Origin: Mesobacillus maritimus
GTDB taxonomy: Bacteria; Bacillota; Bacilli; Bacillales; Cytobacillaceae
Reading direction: 5' to 3'
Assembly (NCBI RefSeq): GCF_019749255.1
Contig: NZ_JACWFH010000008.1
Location: 539,937 to 603,936 of the forward strand
DNA length: 64,000 nt
In this document: positions 8,893 to 19,316 of the stretch, piece by piece
Position numbering within the stretch: the stretch's first letter is position 1
Layout: every line of letters begins with the position of its first letter
Translations under genes and position numbers: made by a program
The notes under the pieces: model-generated
Seen by the model: the letters and a program-made list of their open reading frames with translations, nothing else
Databases searched by the model: none
Told to the model about the DNA's origin: nothing

Positions 8893-8924
8893 TTAAGTTA
8901 ACTTATTTTAATTTAGGTTAACAT
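8893..8924 (-). promoter_or_regulatory. BirA (biotin repressor) operator of bioY
   Basis: On the minus strand TGTTAACCTAA and TTAGTTAACTT-like halves appear as TGTTAACC-N14-AGTTAACTT. This matches the Bacillus BirA box, in which GTTAAC half-sites are inverted about 15 nt apart. It lies between the -10 box and the ribosome binding site. Confidence 0.85.
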
Positions 8925-8930
8925 ATATAT

Positions 8931-8959
8931 AATGTAATGTTTTCTGAAAAATTTGTCAA
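8931..8959 (-). promoter_or_regulatory. bioY promoter
   Basis: Minus strand TTGACA (8959-8954), a 17-nt spacer, and TACATT (8936-8931). The BirA operator begins just downstream, at the expected transcription start. Confidence 0.75.
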
Positions 8960-8991
8960 CAACTTTTTGAAAACCTGATAAGGAGGGAAAG

Positions 8992-9031
8992 TAAAAAACA
9001 GCAGAGTCACACGGAGGTGAGTCTGCTGCTT
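8992..9031 (-). terminator. pflBA terminator
   Basis: Minus strand AGCAGCAGACTCA / TGTGACTCTGCTG hairpin followed by TTTTTT, after the pflA stop. Confidence 0.85.
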
Positions 9032-9035
9032 TTAT

Positions 9036-9776
9036 TTAGATAAACTGTACTTCAGCAGTTAGAAGCTGATAGGCTCTTTCAACGGACTCCTCGGAAGGCG
9101 GTTCTACATCTTGCAATGGGTATTCCAGTCCAAGTGCCTCCCATTTATAAACACCGAGTTTATGGTAGGGAAGGATTTCAATTTTTTTGACATTTTTCAA
9201 AGTACCAATAAACTTACCGAGTTTTTCAAGATCTTCTGTTGCATCAGTTGTACCTGGAACAAGAACATGGCGAATCCACACTGGCACCCTTTTATCGGAG
9301 AGATGACGGGCGAAGGTGAGAATATGTTCGTTTGTGAGTCCTGTCAATTTTTTATGTTTTTCCCGGTCGATATGTTTAAGGTCGAGCAAGATTAAATCGG
9401 TATACTTCAATAACTCCTCAAGCTGTTGTTGAAAATGGTCATTGGTAGAGTAACAGCCTCCAGATGAATCAATTGTAGTATGGATGCCTAATTTCTTACA
9501 TTCTTTAAAGAGTTCAATTAAGAATGGGATTTGTAAAAGAGGCTCACCCCCGCTTACAGTAATTCCACCGCCAGATGCTTCTATGAAGGGAAGGTAAGTC
9601 TTTAAATCATCAATGATTTCAGAAACAGACATTTGTTTACCTGTTCCGATTTCCCAGGTATCTGCATTATGGCAAAACTGGCAGCGAAGCAGGCATCCCT
9701 GCGTAAAAACGATATACCTTATGCCTGGACCGTCTACCGTGCCCAATGTTTCAATTGAATGAATGTTTCCGATCAT
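9036..9776 (-). CDS. pflA: Pyruvate formate-lyase activating enzyme
   Basis: A radical SAM enzyme of 246 residues that uses a [4Fe-4S] cluster and S-adenosylmethionine to install the glycyl radical on PflB. The cluster motif CxxxCxxC is at Cys28, Cys32 and Cys35 ([15 protein letters not shown]), followed by the SGGEPLLQ segment that contacts SAM. The gene lies 58 nt downstream of pflB on the same strand, the usual order in Bacillaceae, and both end at one terminator. The ATG is preceded by a short purine-rich GAAAGGGG. Works in the cytoplasm under anaerobic conditions. Confidence 0.96.
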   Translation of the reverse strand: MIGNIHSIETLGTVDGPGIRYIVFTQGCLLRCQFCHNADTWEIGTGKQMSVSEIIDDLKTYLPFIEASGGGITVSGGEPLLQIPFLIELFKECKKLGIHTTIDSSGGCYSTNDHFQQQLEELLKYTDLILLDLKHIDREKHKKLTGLTNEHILTFARHLSDKRVPVWIRHVLVPGTTDATEDLEKLGKFIGTLKNVKKIEILPYHKLGVYKWEALGLEYPLQDVEPPSEESVERAYQLLTAEVQFI

Positions 9777-9798
9777 GATGAAAAACCCCTTTCGAATT

Positions 9799-9830
9799 AT
9801 ATGTGGAAGCGCCTGGGCGCTCCCGCATAT
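9799..9830 (-). other. Strong intercistronic hairpin between pflB and pflA
   Basis: The minus strand reads ATATGCGGGAGCGCC, a short loop, then GGCGCTTCCACATAT, forming a GC-rich stem with a few mismatches. No U-run follows, so it is more likely an mRNA stabiliser, processing site or partial attenuator that sets the pflB:pflA ratio than a full terminator. Confidence 0.5.
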
Positions 9831-9834
9831 TTAA

Positions 9835-12093
9835 TTACATAGTTTCATGGAACGTACGATTAATTACATCTAGCTGTTGTTCACGAGTCAACTTGATGAA
9901 GTTAACTGCATAACCGGATACACGAATGGTTAGCTGTGGATACTCTTCTGGATGCTCCATCGCATCTAATAGTGTTTCACGGTTAAAGACGTTTACGTTT
10001 AAGTGATGTCCTGTTTTAGCAGCATAGCCGTCAAGGATAGCAACTAGGTTTTTAATTTGAGCATCTTCTTCTTTTCCAAGTGCTTTTGGCACGATCGAGA
10101 AGGTGTTAGAAATCCCATCTAATGCATACTCATAAGGAAGCTTCGCTACAGATGAAAGAGAAGCAAGTGTGCCTTTGGTATCACGGCCATGCATTGGGTT
10201 CGCTCCTGGTGCAAATGGTTCGCCTGCACGGCGGCCATCAGGAGTATTACCTGTTTTCTTTCCATAAACAACGTTTGATGTAATGGTAAGAATAGACATT
10301 GTATGCATAGATCCACGGTAAGTTGGATGCTTTTTAAGTTTCTTCATGAAGTTTTGTACAAGCTCAACTGCAATGCTATCAACACGGTCGTCATTGTTTC
10401 CGTATTTAGGGAAATCGCCTTCTGTTTCAAAGTCGACAGCAAGACCGTTTTCGTCACGGATGACTTTTACTTTTGCGTGTTTAATAGCACTTAGTGAGTC
10501 GGCTACTACGCTTAGTCCAGCAATACCAGTTGCCATTGTGCGTAGGATTTCCGTATCATGAAGAGCCATTTCAATGCGCTCATAGCTATATTTGTCATGC
10601 ATAAAGTGAATGATGTTTAAGGTATTGATATATAAGCCTGCAAGCCATTCCATCATATTGTCGAAGCTTTCCATTACTTCATTGTAATCAAGGACATCAG
10701 ATGTAATAGGCTGGAATTTAGGTCCAACTTGGATTTTAAGCTTTTCATCTACACCACCATTAATGGCATAAAGAAGTGCCTTTGCAAGGTTGGCGCGTGC
10801 TCCGAAGAACTGCATTTGCTTACCGATTTCCATAGCGGATACACAGCAGGCAATTCCATAGTCATCGCCATATTCCGGACGCATGATATCATCATTTTCA
10901 TATTGGATTGAGCTAGTTTTAATAGACATTTTTGCACAATACTTTTTGAAGCCTTCAGGTAGCTGAGTTGACCATAACACTGTAAGGTTTGGCTCAGGAG
11001 CTGGTCCAAGATTATCAAGAGTATGCAAGAAGCGGAAAGAGTTCTTTGTGACAAGAGCACGTCCATCTAGAGCCATACCACCAATAGACTCTGTTACCCA
11101 AGTTGGGTCCCCACTGAATAACTCGTTGTAATCAGGTGTTCTAGCAAATTTAACAAGACGAAGTTTCATAACGAAATGGTCAACAAGTTCTTGCGCTTCT
11201 TGTTCTGTTAAAGTACCACTTGCGATATCACGCTCTACATAGATGTCTAAGAATGTAGATACGCGACCAAGACTCATTGCCGCACCGTTTTGTTCTTTAA
11301 TTGCAGCAAGGTAAGCAAAGTATACCCACTGGAACGCTTCTTTTGCATTTGAAGCTGGTTTGGAAATGTCAAAACCATAGCTCTCGGCTAGTTGTTTTAA
11401 TTCATTTAAAGCACGGTATTGTTCAGAGATCTCTTCACGAAGTCTGATGGTATCTTCAGTCATAATCTTACTTGTTGATTCATGAGCTTTTTTCTTTTCA
11501 GCCATTAAGAAGTCTACTCCGTAAAGAGCTACACGACGATAGTCACCAATGATTCGTCCACGACCATAGGCATCAGGAAGACCAGTGATGATACCTGCTT
11601 TACGCGCTAAAAGCATTTCTTTTGTATAAGCATCGAAGACACCTTGGTTATGAGTTTTACGGAAATCAGTGAAAATCTTTTCAACTTCCTTGTTCAATTC
11701 ATAGCCATATGATTCAAGAGCAGCTTTGGCCATTCTGATTCCGCCGAAAGGCTGCATAGAACGTTTGAATGGTTCGTCCGTTTGAACGCCGACAATGGTT
11801 TCTTTGTTTTGATCTAGATATCCAGGGCCGTGAGAGGTAATCGTAGAAACAATTTCGGTATCCATGTCATAGACACCACCATTGTCACGTTCCTTTTTCG
11901 TTAATTCCATTACTTGCTTCCAAAGTTCATTTGTTGCAGGGGTTGCTTCTGCAAGGAATTCATCATTCCCGTTATATTGTGTAAAGTTCTTTAGAATAAA
12001 ATCACGTACATTGATTTCTTTTTGCCATGTTCCGCCAGCAAACCCTTTCCATGGTTCCATTTTAGTTTCATCTTTAACAATCGTTTGTACCAT
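9835..12093 (-). CDS. pflB: Formate C-acetyltransferase (pyruvate formate-lyase)
   Basis: A glycyl radical enzyme converting pyruvate and CoA to acetyl-CoA and formate in fermentation. The 752-residue length fits the family. The paired catalytic cysteines are Cys416-Cys417 ([12 protein letters not shown]), and the radical glycine is Gly727 in [12 protein letters not shown] near the C-terminus. The ATG follows GAGGTGAAG. The 380-bp upstream region contains a Rex-like inverted repeat, as expected for a gene induced when NADH rises without oxygen. Formate made here is the likely substrate of the selenocysteine formate dehydrogenase at 24.85 kb. Confidence 0.97.
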   Translation of the reverse strand: MVQTIVKDETKMEPWKGFAGGTWQKEINVRDFILKNFTQYNGNDEFLAEATPATNELWKQVMELTKKERDNGGVYDMDTEIVSTITSHGPGYLDQNKETIVGVQTDEPFKRSMQPFGGIRMAKAALESYGYELNKEVEKIFTDFRKTHNQGVFDAYTKEMLLARKAGIITGLPDAYGRGRIIGDYRRVALYGVDFLMAEKKKAHESTSKIMTEDTIRLREEISEQYRALNELKQLAESYGFDISKPASNAKEAFQWVYFAYLAAIKEQNGAAMSLGRVSTFLDIYVERDIASGTLTEQEAQELVDHFVMKLRLVKFARTPDYNELFSGDPTWVTESIGGMALDGRALVTKNSFRFLHTLDNLGPAPEPNLTVLWSTQLPEGFKKYCAKMSIKTSSIQYENDDIMRPEYGDDYGIACCVSAMEIGKQMQFFGARANLAKALLYAINGGVDEKLKIQVGPKFQPITSDVLDYNEVMESFDNMMEWLAGLYINTLNIIHFMHDKYSYERIEMALHDTEILRTMATGIAGLSVVADSLSAIKHAKVKVIRDENGLAVDFETEGDFPKYGNNDDRVDSIAVELVQNFMKKLKKHPTYRGSMHTMSILTITSNVVYGKKTGNTPDGRRAGEPFAPGANPMHGRDTKGTLASLSSVAKLPYEYALDGISNTFSIVPKALGKEEDAQIKNLVAILDGYAAKTGHHLNVNVFNRETLLDAMEHPEEYPQLTIRVSGYAVNFIKLTREQQLDVINRTFHETM

Positions 12094-12401
12094 TTTATCT
12101 TCACCTCGGGAAACGTTTTTTTTATATATAACAGTTACTACACTTATATCATACTACGACTGAAACAGATATGCTGTGACGAAATTGTGAAATTATGAAC
12201 AACACTACAGTGTAGAGGTTTAATTATGTTTAAATAATAATGTTTCTAAAACTGTACTATAATTGCTTTTTGGTATTTTCATACTGTTATATAGAAGAGA
12301 GCAGTAAAATAACCAATCTTCTACTGTGATTACAGTATATCAAACAACGTTTGCACTATATATAAATGGTTATGAACCTTTTGTGAATAGATATAAAAGC
12401 A
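12094..12401 (-). promoter_or_regulatory. pflB upstream region with a Rex-like box
   Basis: About 300 bp of AT-rich non-coding DNA. At 12185-12202 the plus strand reads TTGTGAAATTATGAACAA, matching the Rex consensus TTGTGAA-N4-TTCACAA except for two positions in one half. On the minus strand, TATGAT and TATAAG lie between this box and the gene and could serve as -10 elements. Two TCACA half-sites six bases apart (12176-12190 region) resemble Fnr half-sites but are direct, not inverted, repeats. Confidence 0.45.
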
Positions 12402-12428
12402 CAAAAAAACAGGAGAAGTTCTCCTGTC
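12402..12428 (-). terminator. Terminator of the cupredoxin gene
   Basis: Minus strand CAGGAGAA / TTCTCCTG hairpin followed by seven T. Confidence 0.8.
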
Positions 12429-12475
12429 TTTAGATGATCACTCTGCATAGATTTTATTTTGCGCCAATGCAAGCT

Positions 12476-12928
12476 TTAATCCACCACTATATAAGCAATC
12501 ATTGGTCCATTGTTATTTTTGTCTTGATGAACAGTACAAATAAGGCGATAAACCCCGTCTTCTTTAAATTGGACAGGGACAACGGTTTCTTCACCTTTTT
12601 TCACTGTTCCCTTAATATCTGTCCCTTCAATTTCAAAAGGGTGCTCCATTCCATTAATTCCGTAAATATTAAGTACTGCTTTTTCACCTTTTTCAAGGAA
12701 AATCACTCCAGGATCCCAGCGATAGGATTCAATTTCTTTTCCTGATTCAGTAACTGTTTTAAATTCACCAGTTACAAGATGAATTTCTCTCATCTTTTCT
12801 CCTGCATTCGGGCTAACAACGGTTTCCGCTTCTGGTGACCTTAAAAACCATAGGGAAGCACTAGCTGCCACTATTGCCAAGATGACGATTAAAAATATGC
12901 TTTGTTTTTTTATTACATAAAATCGCAT
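12476..12928 (-). CDS. Membrane-anchored cupredoxin-domain protein
   Basis: A 150-residue protein with a short basic N-terminus, one membrane anchor (about residues 10-28) and an extracytoplasmic domain. The domain ends with a type-1 copper pattern: His96 (MEHPF), Cys131 and His134 (LICTVHQ) and Met143. That arrangement is typical of cupredoxins, so it probably binds copper outside the membrane for electron transfer or copper handling. The start is ATG 12928 behind GAGGAGGTGAG; a longer frame to 12964 would swallow this ribosome binding site. It is transcribed alone. Its partner is unknown; a copper-handling Sco gene lies about 4.3 kb away. Confidence 0.8.
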   Translation of the reverse strand: MRFYVIKKQSIFLIVILAIVAASASLWFLRSPEAETVVSPNAGEKMREIHLVTGEFKTVTESGKEIESYRWDPGVIFLEKGEKAVLNIYGINGMEHPFEIEGTDIKGTVKKGEETVVPVQFKEDGVYRLICTVHQDKNNNGPMIAYIVVD

Positions 12929-13289
12929 TGGCTCACCTCCTCTGACTTGTCCTTGGTCTATCATATGCTGACTACTAGTGAAAACTTGTCTACTATTTAA
13001 AAAAGCTGTTTAGGAAAATAGGTGTTACGAATATTCAGGAGACGGTTTCAGGGTAATAAGACGAGAGGGTCACTAATGAGCTCAAATCAAAGGACGTTAA
13101 TCTTCTAGAGTAGTTGGAAGAAAATGCAGTAAAAGAGCGAAGCGGATGAAGGGGTTAACGATTGAAAAATGCAAAATTAATAAAGAGGAGGTAGAAAGAT
13201 AGGTAAAGACCAAATCAATTTTGATTTGGTCTTGGATTAGTGTTTATCGTAAACTTCTATAGAAATTGGATTAACAAATGTCACTCTCA
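12929..13289. other. Intergenic region without recognised gene
   Basis: About 360 bp between modB and the cupredoxin gene. A 24-base palindrome with arms GACCAAATCAA / TTGATTTGGTC (13208-13231) may terminate the modAB transcript on the minus strand, although the following U-run is short. I see no convincing ORF in the rest. Confidence 0.4.
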
Positions 13290-13946
13290 CTAGTTGAGCA
13301 ATCTAGTTGTAAGGAGCATGATGAAAGAAATCGCCATAATGACGCTGACCCAAAGCCAAGCTGCCTCCATGTTCCCGGATTCAAAGGCTACATAGATGGC
13401 GGTTGGCATCGTTTGTGTTTTACCGGGAAGGTTACCGGCAAACATCAGAGTAGCCCCAAATTCTCCAAGCGCCCTTGCAAAACTTAGTATTACACCTGCT
13501 ACAAGTGCTTTCACAGAAAGGGGAAGCGTAATGTAAAGAAAGACCTTCCACTCACTAGCTCCATCAACACGGGCGGCTTCTTCAGCCCTCATATCTACGG
13601 AAAGAAAACCAGTCTTCGCTGATTGGTACATCATTGGGAAAGCAACCACCGCAGCGGCAATCACAGCAGCTTGCCAAGTAAACATAATTTGTTGACCAGA
13701 AAGATTTTCAATAACTGATCCAATGAGGCTGTTTCGTCCTAATAACATGATTAATAAGAATCCAACAACAGTAGGGGGGAGTACAAGTGGCAGCAAAAGG
13801 ATGGTTTCAAGAAAAACCTTGCCTTTAATTTTCTTTCTTGACATCCACCTTGCGATTAGGATCCCAAATACAACCACAATGAAAAGAGCAGCTGCTGCAG
13901 TTTGCAGTGATAAAACAATAGGAGACCAAAAGCTAGCATTCATCAT
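13290..13946 (-). CDS. modB: Molybdate ABC transporter permease ModB
   Basis: A 218-residue ABC permease with five or six membrane segments. It has the ModB pattern LPLVLPPTVVGF and the cytoplasmic EAA loop EEAARVDGASEWKVFLYITLP, which couples to the ATPase. Its start overlaps the modA stop as ATGA, so the two are translationally coupled. ModB forms the channel for molybdate (or tungstate), needed for the molybdopterin cofactor of enzymes such as the formate dehydrogenase encoded 11 kb downstream. No modC ATPase gene follows; the ATPase must come from elsewhere. Confidence 0.94.
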   Translation of the reverse strand: MMNASFWSPIVLSLQTAAAALFIVVVFGILIARWMSRKKIKGKVFLETILLLPLVLPPTVVGFLLIMLLGRNSLIGSVIENLSGQQIMFTWQAAVIAAAVVAFPMMYQSAKTGFLSVDMRAEEAARVDGASEWKVFLYITLPLSVKALVAGVILSFARALGEFGATLMFAGNLPGKTQTMPTAIYVAFESGNMEAAWLWVSVIMAISFIMLLTTRLLN

Positions 13947-14731
13947 TCATTACCTACTAGTCTAAATCCATATTTTTTGTATAACTGTGTCGCTGTTTCT
14001 GAATGAAGGTATTCATAAAAGGTGATTGCCTCTTTTTTATGGTTTGTTCCTTGTATAATTCCAACCGGTAGGATAATCGGGTCATGGAGACTCGGGTCGA
14101 CAGTCGCAATGAGTTTAACTTTATCCGATAGTATAGCGTCTGTGTGATAAACAATTCCTGCATCGACATTTTCTGTCTCCACATATGAAAGTACTTGTCT
14201 TACGTCCTTGGATGGAATCAGTTTTGTTGATAGTTTGTCCCATATTTGCAGGTGTTGTAGAGTTTGTTTTGCATACTGGCCTGCTGGTACAGTTTCCGGT
14301 GTTCCAATGGCGATTGTGTTAATTTCATTGTAAACAAGGTCAGGAAAGTCTTTGATTTCAACCGTTGAATTTCTAGGAGTCACTAATACTAGTTCATTTC
14401 CTAATAAATCACTGCTATAGCTAGAGTCAATTAGATCTCGTTCTATGAGTTCATCATATTTGTTTTCAGCAGCAGAGAAGAACAGGTCTACTGGTGCCCC
14501 TTGTATAATCTGCTGTTGTAAAGAACCAGAGCCCCCAAAGTTTACAAGTAAATTAATTTGTGGATGTTCTTCTTCAAATAGTGTTTCAATTTCAGTAAGT
14601 ACATTGTTTAGGCTAGCGGCGGCTGAAATGGTTAATTCAATTGGTTCATCGTTTTCAACTAGTTCTTGGCCACAGCCTACTAAAGTAAATACAAGTAGAA
14701 GGGGAATTAAAAATAGCCTGTTCATTTTCAT
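13943..14731 (-). CDS. modA: Molybdate ABC transporter substrate-binding lipoprotein ModA
   Basis: A 262-residue lipoprotein with lipobox LVGC (Cys20) and the ModA features SAAASLNNVLTEIE, NFGGSGSLQQQI, GAPVDLFFSA and a C-terminal DAGIVYHTDA segment. It captures molybdate outside the cell and delivers it to ModB. Two ATGs (14731 and 14725) are possible; AAGGATG precedes the first. A TATAAT-type -10 lies at 14776-14771 on the minus strand, with its -35 region inside the T-run of a hairpin just upstream. Confidence 0.94.
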   Translation of the reverse strand: MKMNRLFLIPLLLVFTLVGCGQELVENDEPIELTISAAASLNNVLTEIETLFEEEHPQINLLVNFGGSGSLQQQIIQGAPVDLFFSAAENKYDELIERDLIDSSYSSDLLGNELVLVTPRNSTVEIKDFPDLVYNEINTIAIGTPETVPAGQYAKQTLQHLQIWDKLSTKLIPSKDVRQVLSYVETENVDAGIVYHTDAILSDKVKLIATVDPSLHDPIILPVGIIQGTNHKKEAITFYEYLHSETATQLYKKYGFRLVGNE

Positions 14732-14791
14732 TATGTATTCATCCTTGAAAGTTTAATTTACGCATTGTCTATTATAACGAAGTCCATAAAA

Positions 14792-14816
14792 AAAAACTGC
14801 CCCTTGGGCAGTTTTT
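14792..14816 (-). terminator. Terminator hairpin upstream of modA
   Basis: CTGCCC / GGGCAG stem with T-runs on both sides, the longer one (nine T) facing the minus strand. No minus-strand gene ends here, since yuzL upstream runs the other way. It may insulate modA from minus-strand read-through, or be a leftover. Its end overlaps the -35 region of modA. Confidence 0.6.
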
Positions 14817-14919
14817 ATAGGATTTTGTCTTAAAGTACCCCTCGTTGTGCGCAATTATTCCTTGAAAATTAGTATATATTTAACCCTTATTAGTGAAAAG
14901 TAAATAGGGAGGTGTGAAT

Positions 14920-15051
14920 ATGTCTAAACATAAAAAGAACCCAGCAACCATCGGTTTAAACTCTTCTCAAGTAGAGGGGCAAGGAACTACGAATCAAGAA
15001 ACAGGTCGAGTAAAGGCACCGTCTTCAAGGAACAAGCAGAAACAACAATAA
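14920..15051 (+). CDS. YuzL-like small protein, 43 aa
   Basis: A very short, basic, polar protein (MSKHKKNPATIGLNSSQVEG, then QGTTNQETGRVKAPSSRNKQ and a Lys/Gln end). It follows GGGAGGTGTGAAT, a good ribosome binding site, and is closed by a terminator 12 nt after the stop. Composition and the GLNSSQVEGQGTT phrase resemble the YuzL family of small Bacillus proteins, probably spore-associated. Function unknown. Family assignment from memory. Confidence 0.65.
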   Translation: MSKHKKNPATIGLNSSQVEGQGTTNQETGRVKAPSSRNKQKQQ

Positions 15052-15061
15052 AGTACAGAAA

Positions 15062-15092
15062 GAAAAGAGCTCGGAGTTTCCGAGCTCTTTAA
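15062..15092. terminator. Bidirectional terminator
   Basis: Palindrome AAAGAGCTCGGA / TCCGAGCTCTTT between the convergent yuzL-like gene and the ABC-F gene. Confidence 0.85.
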
Positions 15093-15140
15093 ACTTAGTA
15101 AATATAAAAGTGCTCTAGTTTAAGTAATGCTTCCTTTATC

Positions 15141-16787
<1,647 letters not shown>

Positions 16788-17043
16788 TTATACCATATTG
16801 TAGCGAACAAGGTGAATTCTTTCGCTAAATGTTGGTAGGATGAATGGAAAATTGGGGGGTTATGGGGGGCTCTTAGGGAAGTGCATAACATGAGGCATAA
16901 TCAACAGTTGTTTAACCAACATTTCTAGAAAAAGGTAAATTATGATGGATATCATGATTTTTTTCAATTTTTTTGCTCAACTTCACACATTTTTCATAAA
17001 TTTACGTTAAAATGGAGACAAACAGGAAGTAGAAGGGGTTTTT

Positions 17044-17187
17044 ATGATGGCGAAGAAGCAGCTGGTCGAATTTGTGAACCGACTCAAGGAGTCAGGGATA
17101 AAAGTCAGTTTTACGAAACCAAAGTCTGAATTTTTCTCACTACAGCAAAACGAGAAACATCCTACTGTTAAAATGAACTTGAATTAA
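17044..17187 (+). CDS. Hypothetical protein, 47 aa
   Basis: A short basic protein (MMAKKQLVEFVNRLKESGIK, then VSFTKPKSEFFSLQQNEKHP and a short tail). AGAAGGGG precedes the ATG, and a strong bidirectional terminator follows. The upstream 280 bp contain no other gene. I do not recognise a family; the ribosome binding site and terminator make it likely to be real. Confidence 0.55.
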   Translation: MMAKKQLVEFVNRLKESGIKVSFTKPKSEFFSLQQNEKHPTVKMNLN

Positions 17188-17225
17188 CCTAACCATATTT
17201 TAAATATTTATATTATGAAATAAAA

Positions 17226-17262
17226 GAGGCGTGAGATTTTAACTAATCTCACGCCCATTTTA
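17226..17262. terminator. Bidirectional terminator
   Basis: GGCGTGAGATT / AATCTCACGCC stem flanked by A- and T-rich runs, between the 47-aa gene and the sco gene. Confidence 0.85.
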
Positions 17263-17862
17263 TTTTAATTCTTTCATAATTTTGTTATAAACGTCATCCT
17301 TATTAAACTCTTCCCCCATTGGGAATTTCTTAATAAATTTATTATTTTCATCAACTAGATAGGTGAAAGTGGTATGAACGAAAAAGCCGTTTCCTGGATC
17401 GCGATATTGGAACTGGAAGGTGTCAGCCAACTCTTTGATTGTTAGTTGTTCTTCTTTGACCTTTGTTGGGTCTCCTGTCAGCATTAGCCAATTTCCATCA
17501 TCTTCTATTTCGAAGGAGTCCATATATTTTTGCATGACATCTGGTGTATCACGGTAAGGGTCAATTGTCACTGTTAAAAACTGAACCTTTTCTCCATATA
17601 CTCCTTTAGCTTCAAGATCTTGTTTTAAGAGTTTCATTTTTTGAGTGGTTGTTGGGCATACATCCGGGCAATGTGTATAGATAAACTCAACTAACTTTAA
17701 GCTTTTCTTTTCATCGCCGAAGCGGTAGGGTTGTTTCTCTTGTGTAACAAGCGTGATGTCCTCTGGTATTTGAGCGCTTGCATCTCTAATTAGAAAGAAG
17801 GATATTCCGGAAGCAATGCCGATGATTACAATTAGTCCGCAAATTAAATATATTTTTTTCAT
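17260..17862 (-). CDS. ypmQ: SCO1/SenC family copper chaperone/thiol-disulfide protein
   Basis: A 200-residue protein with one N-terminal membrane anchor (about residues 5-25) and an extracytoplasmic thioredoxin-like domain. The copper-binding CPDVCP motif gives Cys65 and Cys69, and the third ligand is His163 in FFVHTTFTY. Sco proteins deliver copper to the CuA site of cytochrome c oxidase or keep its cysteines reduced (B. subtilis YpmQ/BsSco). It is the next gene after fnr on the minus strand, 46 nt apart, so both may share a transcript, linking an aerobic oxidase factor with the oxygen regulator. Confidence 0.93.
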   Translation of the reverse strand: MKKIYLICGLIVIIGIASGISFFLIRDASAQIPEDITLVTQEKQPYRFGDEKKSLKLVEFIYTHCPDVCPTTTQKMKLLKQDLEAKGVYGEKVQFLTVTIDPYRDTPDVMQKYMDSFEIEDDGNWLMLTGDPTKVKEEQLTIKELADTFQFQYRDPGNGFFVHTTFTYLVDENNKFIKKFPMGEEFNKDDVYNKIMKELK

Positions 17863-17908
17863 ATGGGTAACACTCCGTTTCTATTTTGAATGTTTGGCAG
17901 TCTCCACC

Positions 17909-18610
17909 TTATTCAATGTTGCAATATTCAATCGGGCAGTTTTCACAGGAGATTTCTGTTTTTAAGTAGCTAAGCTTGTGAACAACAATCTTTTTACGTT
18001 CAACGGAAATAACTCCTTCGTCTCGCAGTTCACCAAGCATTCTACTAACGCTTTCTCGAGCTGTTCCACAATAATTAGCTAAATCCTGGTTAGTCAGTGG
18101 GACGTCTATGAAAATACCGTCAGTACGAAGAACACCGTAACTATTACATAGACGTATAAGAGTGGAATAAAGGGCACCTTTCTTGCCGTTAAGTACCAGG
18201 TCGCGAAACTTAGTGGTTGTTTTTCTGATATGGTCATTCATCCATTTCATATATTCGTAGGCTAATTTACTATTATTAAAGAGAATCTGTTCAAGTTCAT
18301 CAATGTTTATTGCTGCTGCTTCTCCCGTCTCCATAATTTTTGCGGTAAAAAGGTAGCGGGGGTCGACCGTAAATAATGTGAGTTCACCGACGATATCATG
18401 ATGACCACATAATCGTAAGGTTAGTTCTTTTCCTTCTGCATTCATTTTGGAGATTTGAATTTTTCCAGAGAGGAGGATAAACAATTCCTTTGCTTCCTGT
18501 CCTTCCTGGAATAGAAAAGTCCCTCTTTTAAGTTTCACTTTTCGATTCGAGTTATTTAGTAATTCCTCAAGATTATAGGAAAGCCCGCTTCTATACTGCT
18601 GTTTAATCAT
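17909..18610 (-). CDS. fnr: Oxygen-sensing regulator Fnr (CRP/FNR family)
   Basis: A 233-residue regulator with an N-terminal cyclic-nucleotide-binding fold (about residues 15-120), a dimerisation helix and a C-terminal winged helix (LTNQDLANYCGTARESVSRM). The last residues carry Cys222, Cys225 and Cys230 (CENCPIEYC). This C-terminal cluster is the hallmark of Bacillus Fnr, which binds an oxygen-labile [4Fe-4S] cluster there rather than at the N-terminus as in E. coli. It activates anaerobic genes through TGTGA-N6-TCACA sites. In this window pflBA, fdhA and modAB are plausible anaerobic partners, but I see no perfect Fnr box at any of them. Confidence 0.92.
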   Translation of the reverse strand: MIKQQYRSGLSYNLEELLNNSNRKVKLKRGTFLFQEGQEAKELFILLSGKIQISKMNAEGKELTLRLCGHHDIVGELTLFTVDPRYLFTAKIMETGEAAAINIDELEQILFNNSKLAYEYMKWMNDHIRKTTTKFRDLVLNGKKGALYSTLIRLCNSYGVLRTDGIFIDVPLTNQDLANYCGTARESVSRMLGELRDEGVISVERKKIVVHKLSYLKTEISCENCPIEYCNIE

Positions 18611-18925
18611 TTTCTCCCACCTTTTTTTTACTCAATCCATACTTACCCTTTTGAAAATACAGGTTAACGTCATTATCTATGTAATTTAAAAGAATTGTTA
18701 TCACTAGGTCAATGGAGAAAAAATGAACTTTTATGATTTATATAAAAGATTTTTGAAACGTCACATTTCGTTCATAAATGCCCGGCCATTATCCTTTAAA
18801 AATCTAAAAAATGTTGAGGCAGGTGGTAACTTGTGGTCAAATATATGATAAAAACATAAGTTAGGGGTTGTACGTAAAAAAGACCTAGGAGAGCCTTACG
18901 CTTGAAGGGGAGATTTTGAATAAAT
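18611..18925. other. fnr upstream region, no gene seen
   Basis: About 315 bp of AT-rich DNA. I find no convincing ORF, riboswitch or Fnr box. It must contain the fnr promoter. Confidence 0.3.
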
Positions 18926-18952
18926 AGGAACGCTAAAAAATAATAGCGTTCC
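18926..18952 (-). terminator. Terminator of the XapX gene
   Basis: GGAACGCTA / TAGCGTTCC hairpin with an A/T-rich loop directly after the stop on the minus strand. The trailing U-run is weak. Confidence 0.55.
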
Positions 18953-18962
18953 GTTGTTGGAG

Positions 18963-19136
18963 TTATCCTTTGAAGAATTGTTGAAGAATCCAGCTTCCGG
19001 CAACACCACCCAAATAAACGCCGACAATTCCTATAACACCAGGTAATACAGGGGGAGCGGGGAGTGGAAGTTTGATGAATTTAAAGACAATTCCAACAAC
19101 GACCCCAGCAAATAGGGCCAAAAGTACTTCCCTCAT
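18963..19136 (-). CDS. XapX domain small membrane protein, 57 aa
   Basis: Two short hydrophobic segments joined by a proline-rich turn (KLPLPAPPVLPGVIGIVGVY) match the XapX domain (DUF1427), a small membrane module of unknown role named after the E. coli xap region. I choose ATG 19136, eight bases after GGTGG; a GTG at 19148 would add four residues. Single gene. Confidence 0.75.
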   Translation of the reverse strand: MREVLLALFAGVVVGIVFKFIKLPLPAPPVLPGVIGIVGVYLGGVAGSWILQQFFKG

Positions 19137-19316
19137 GAAACGTTCCACCGCCTTGTCATTTTTTTGTTAGTATGCTACGAAAGCGTTTTTCCATAACAAA
19201 AATTAATGGTAAAAAAACAATCCTGAATCCAAACTGATTCTCCTGTAAAAATTTCATTGTATGGATTTTCTGTAAAAGCGGAAAGTAACAATAGGTGAAG
19301 AAAGGAGGAATGGGTA

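Noticed and set aside
12176-12190. Fnr box before pflB
   Set aside because: The two TGTGA sequences are in direct rather than inverted orientation, so they do not form the Fnr palindrome.
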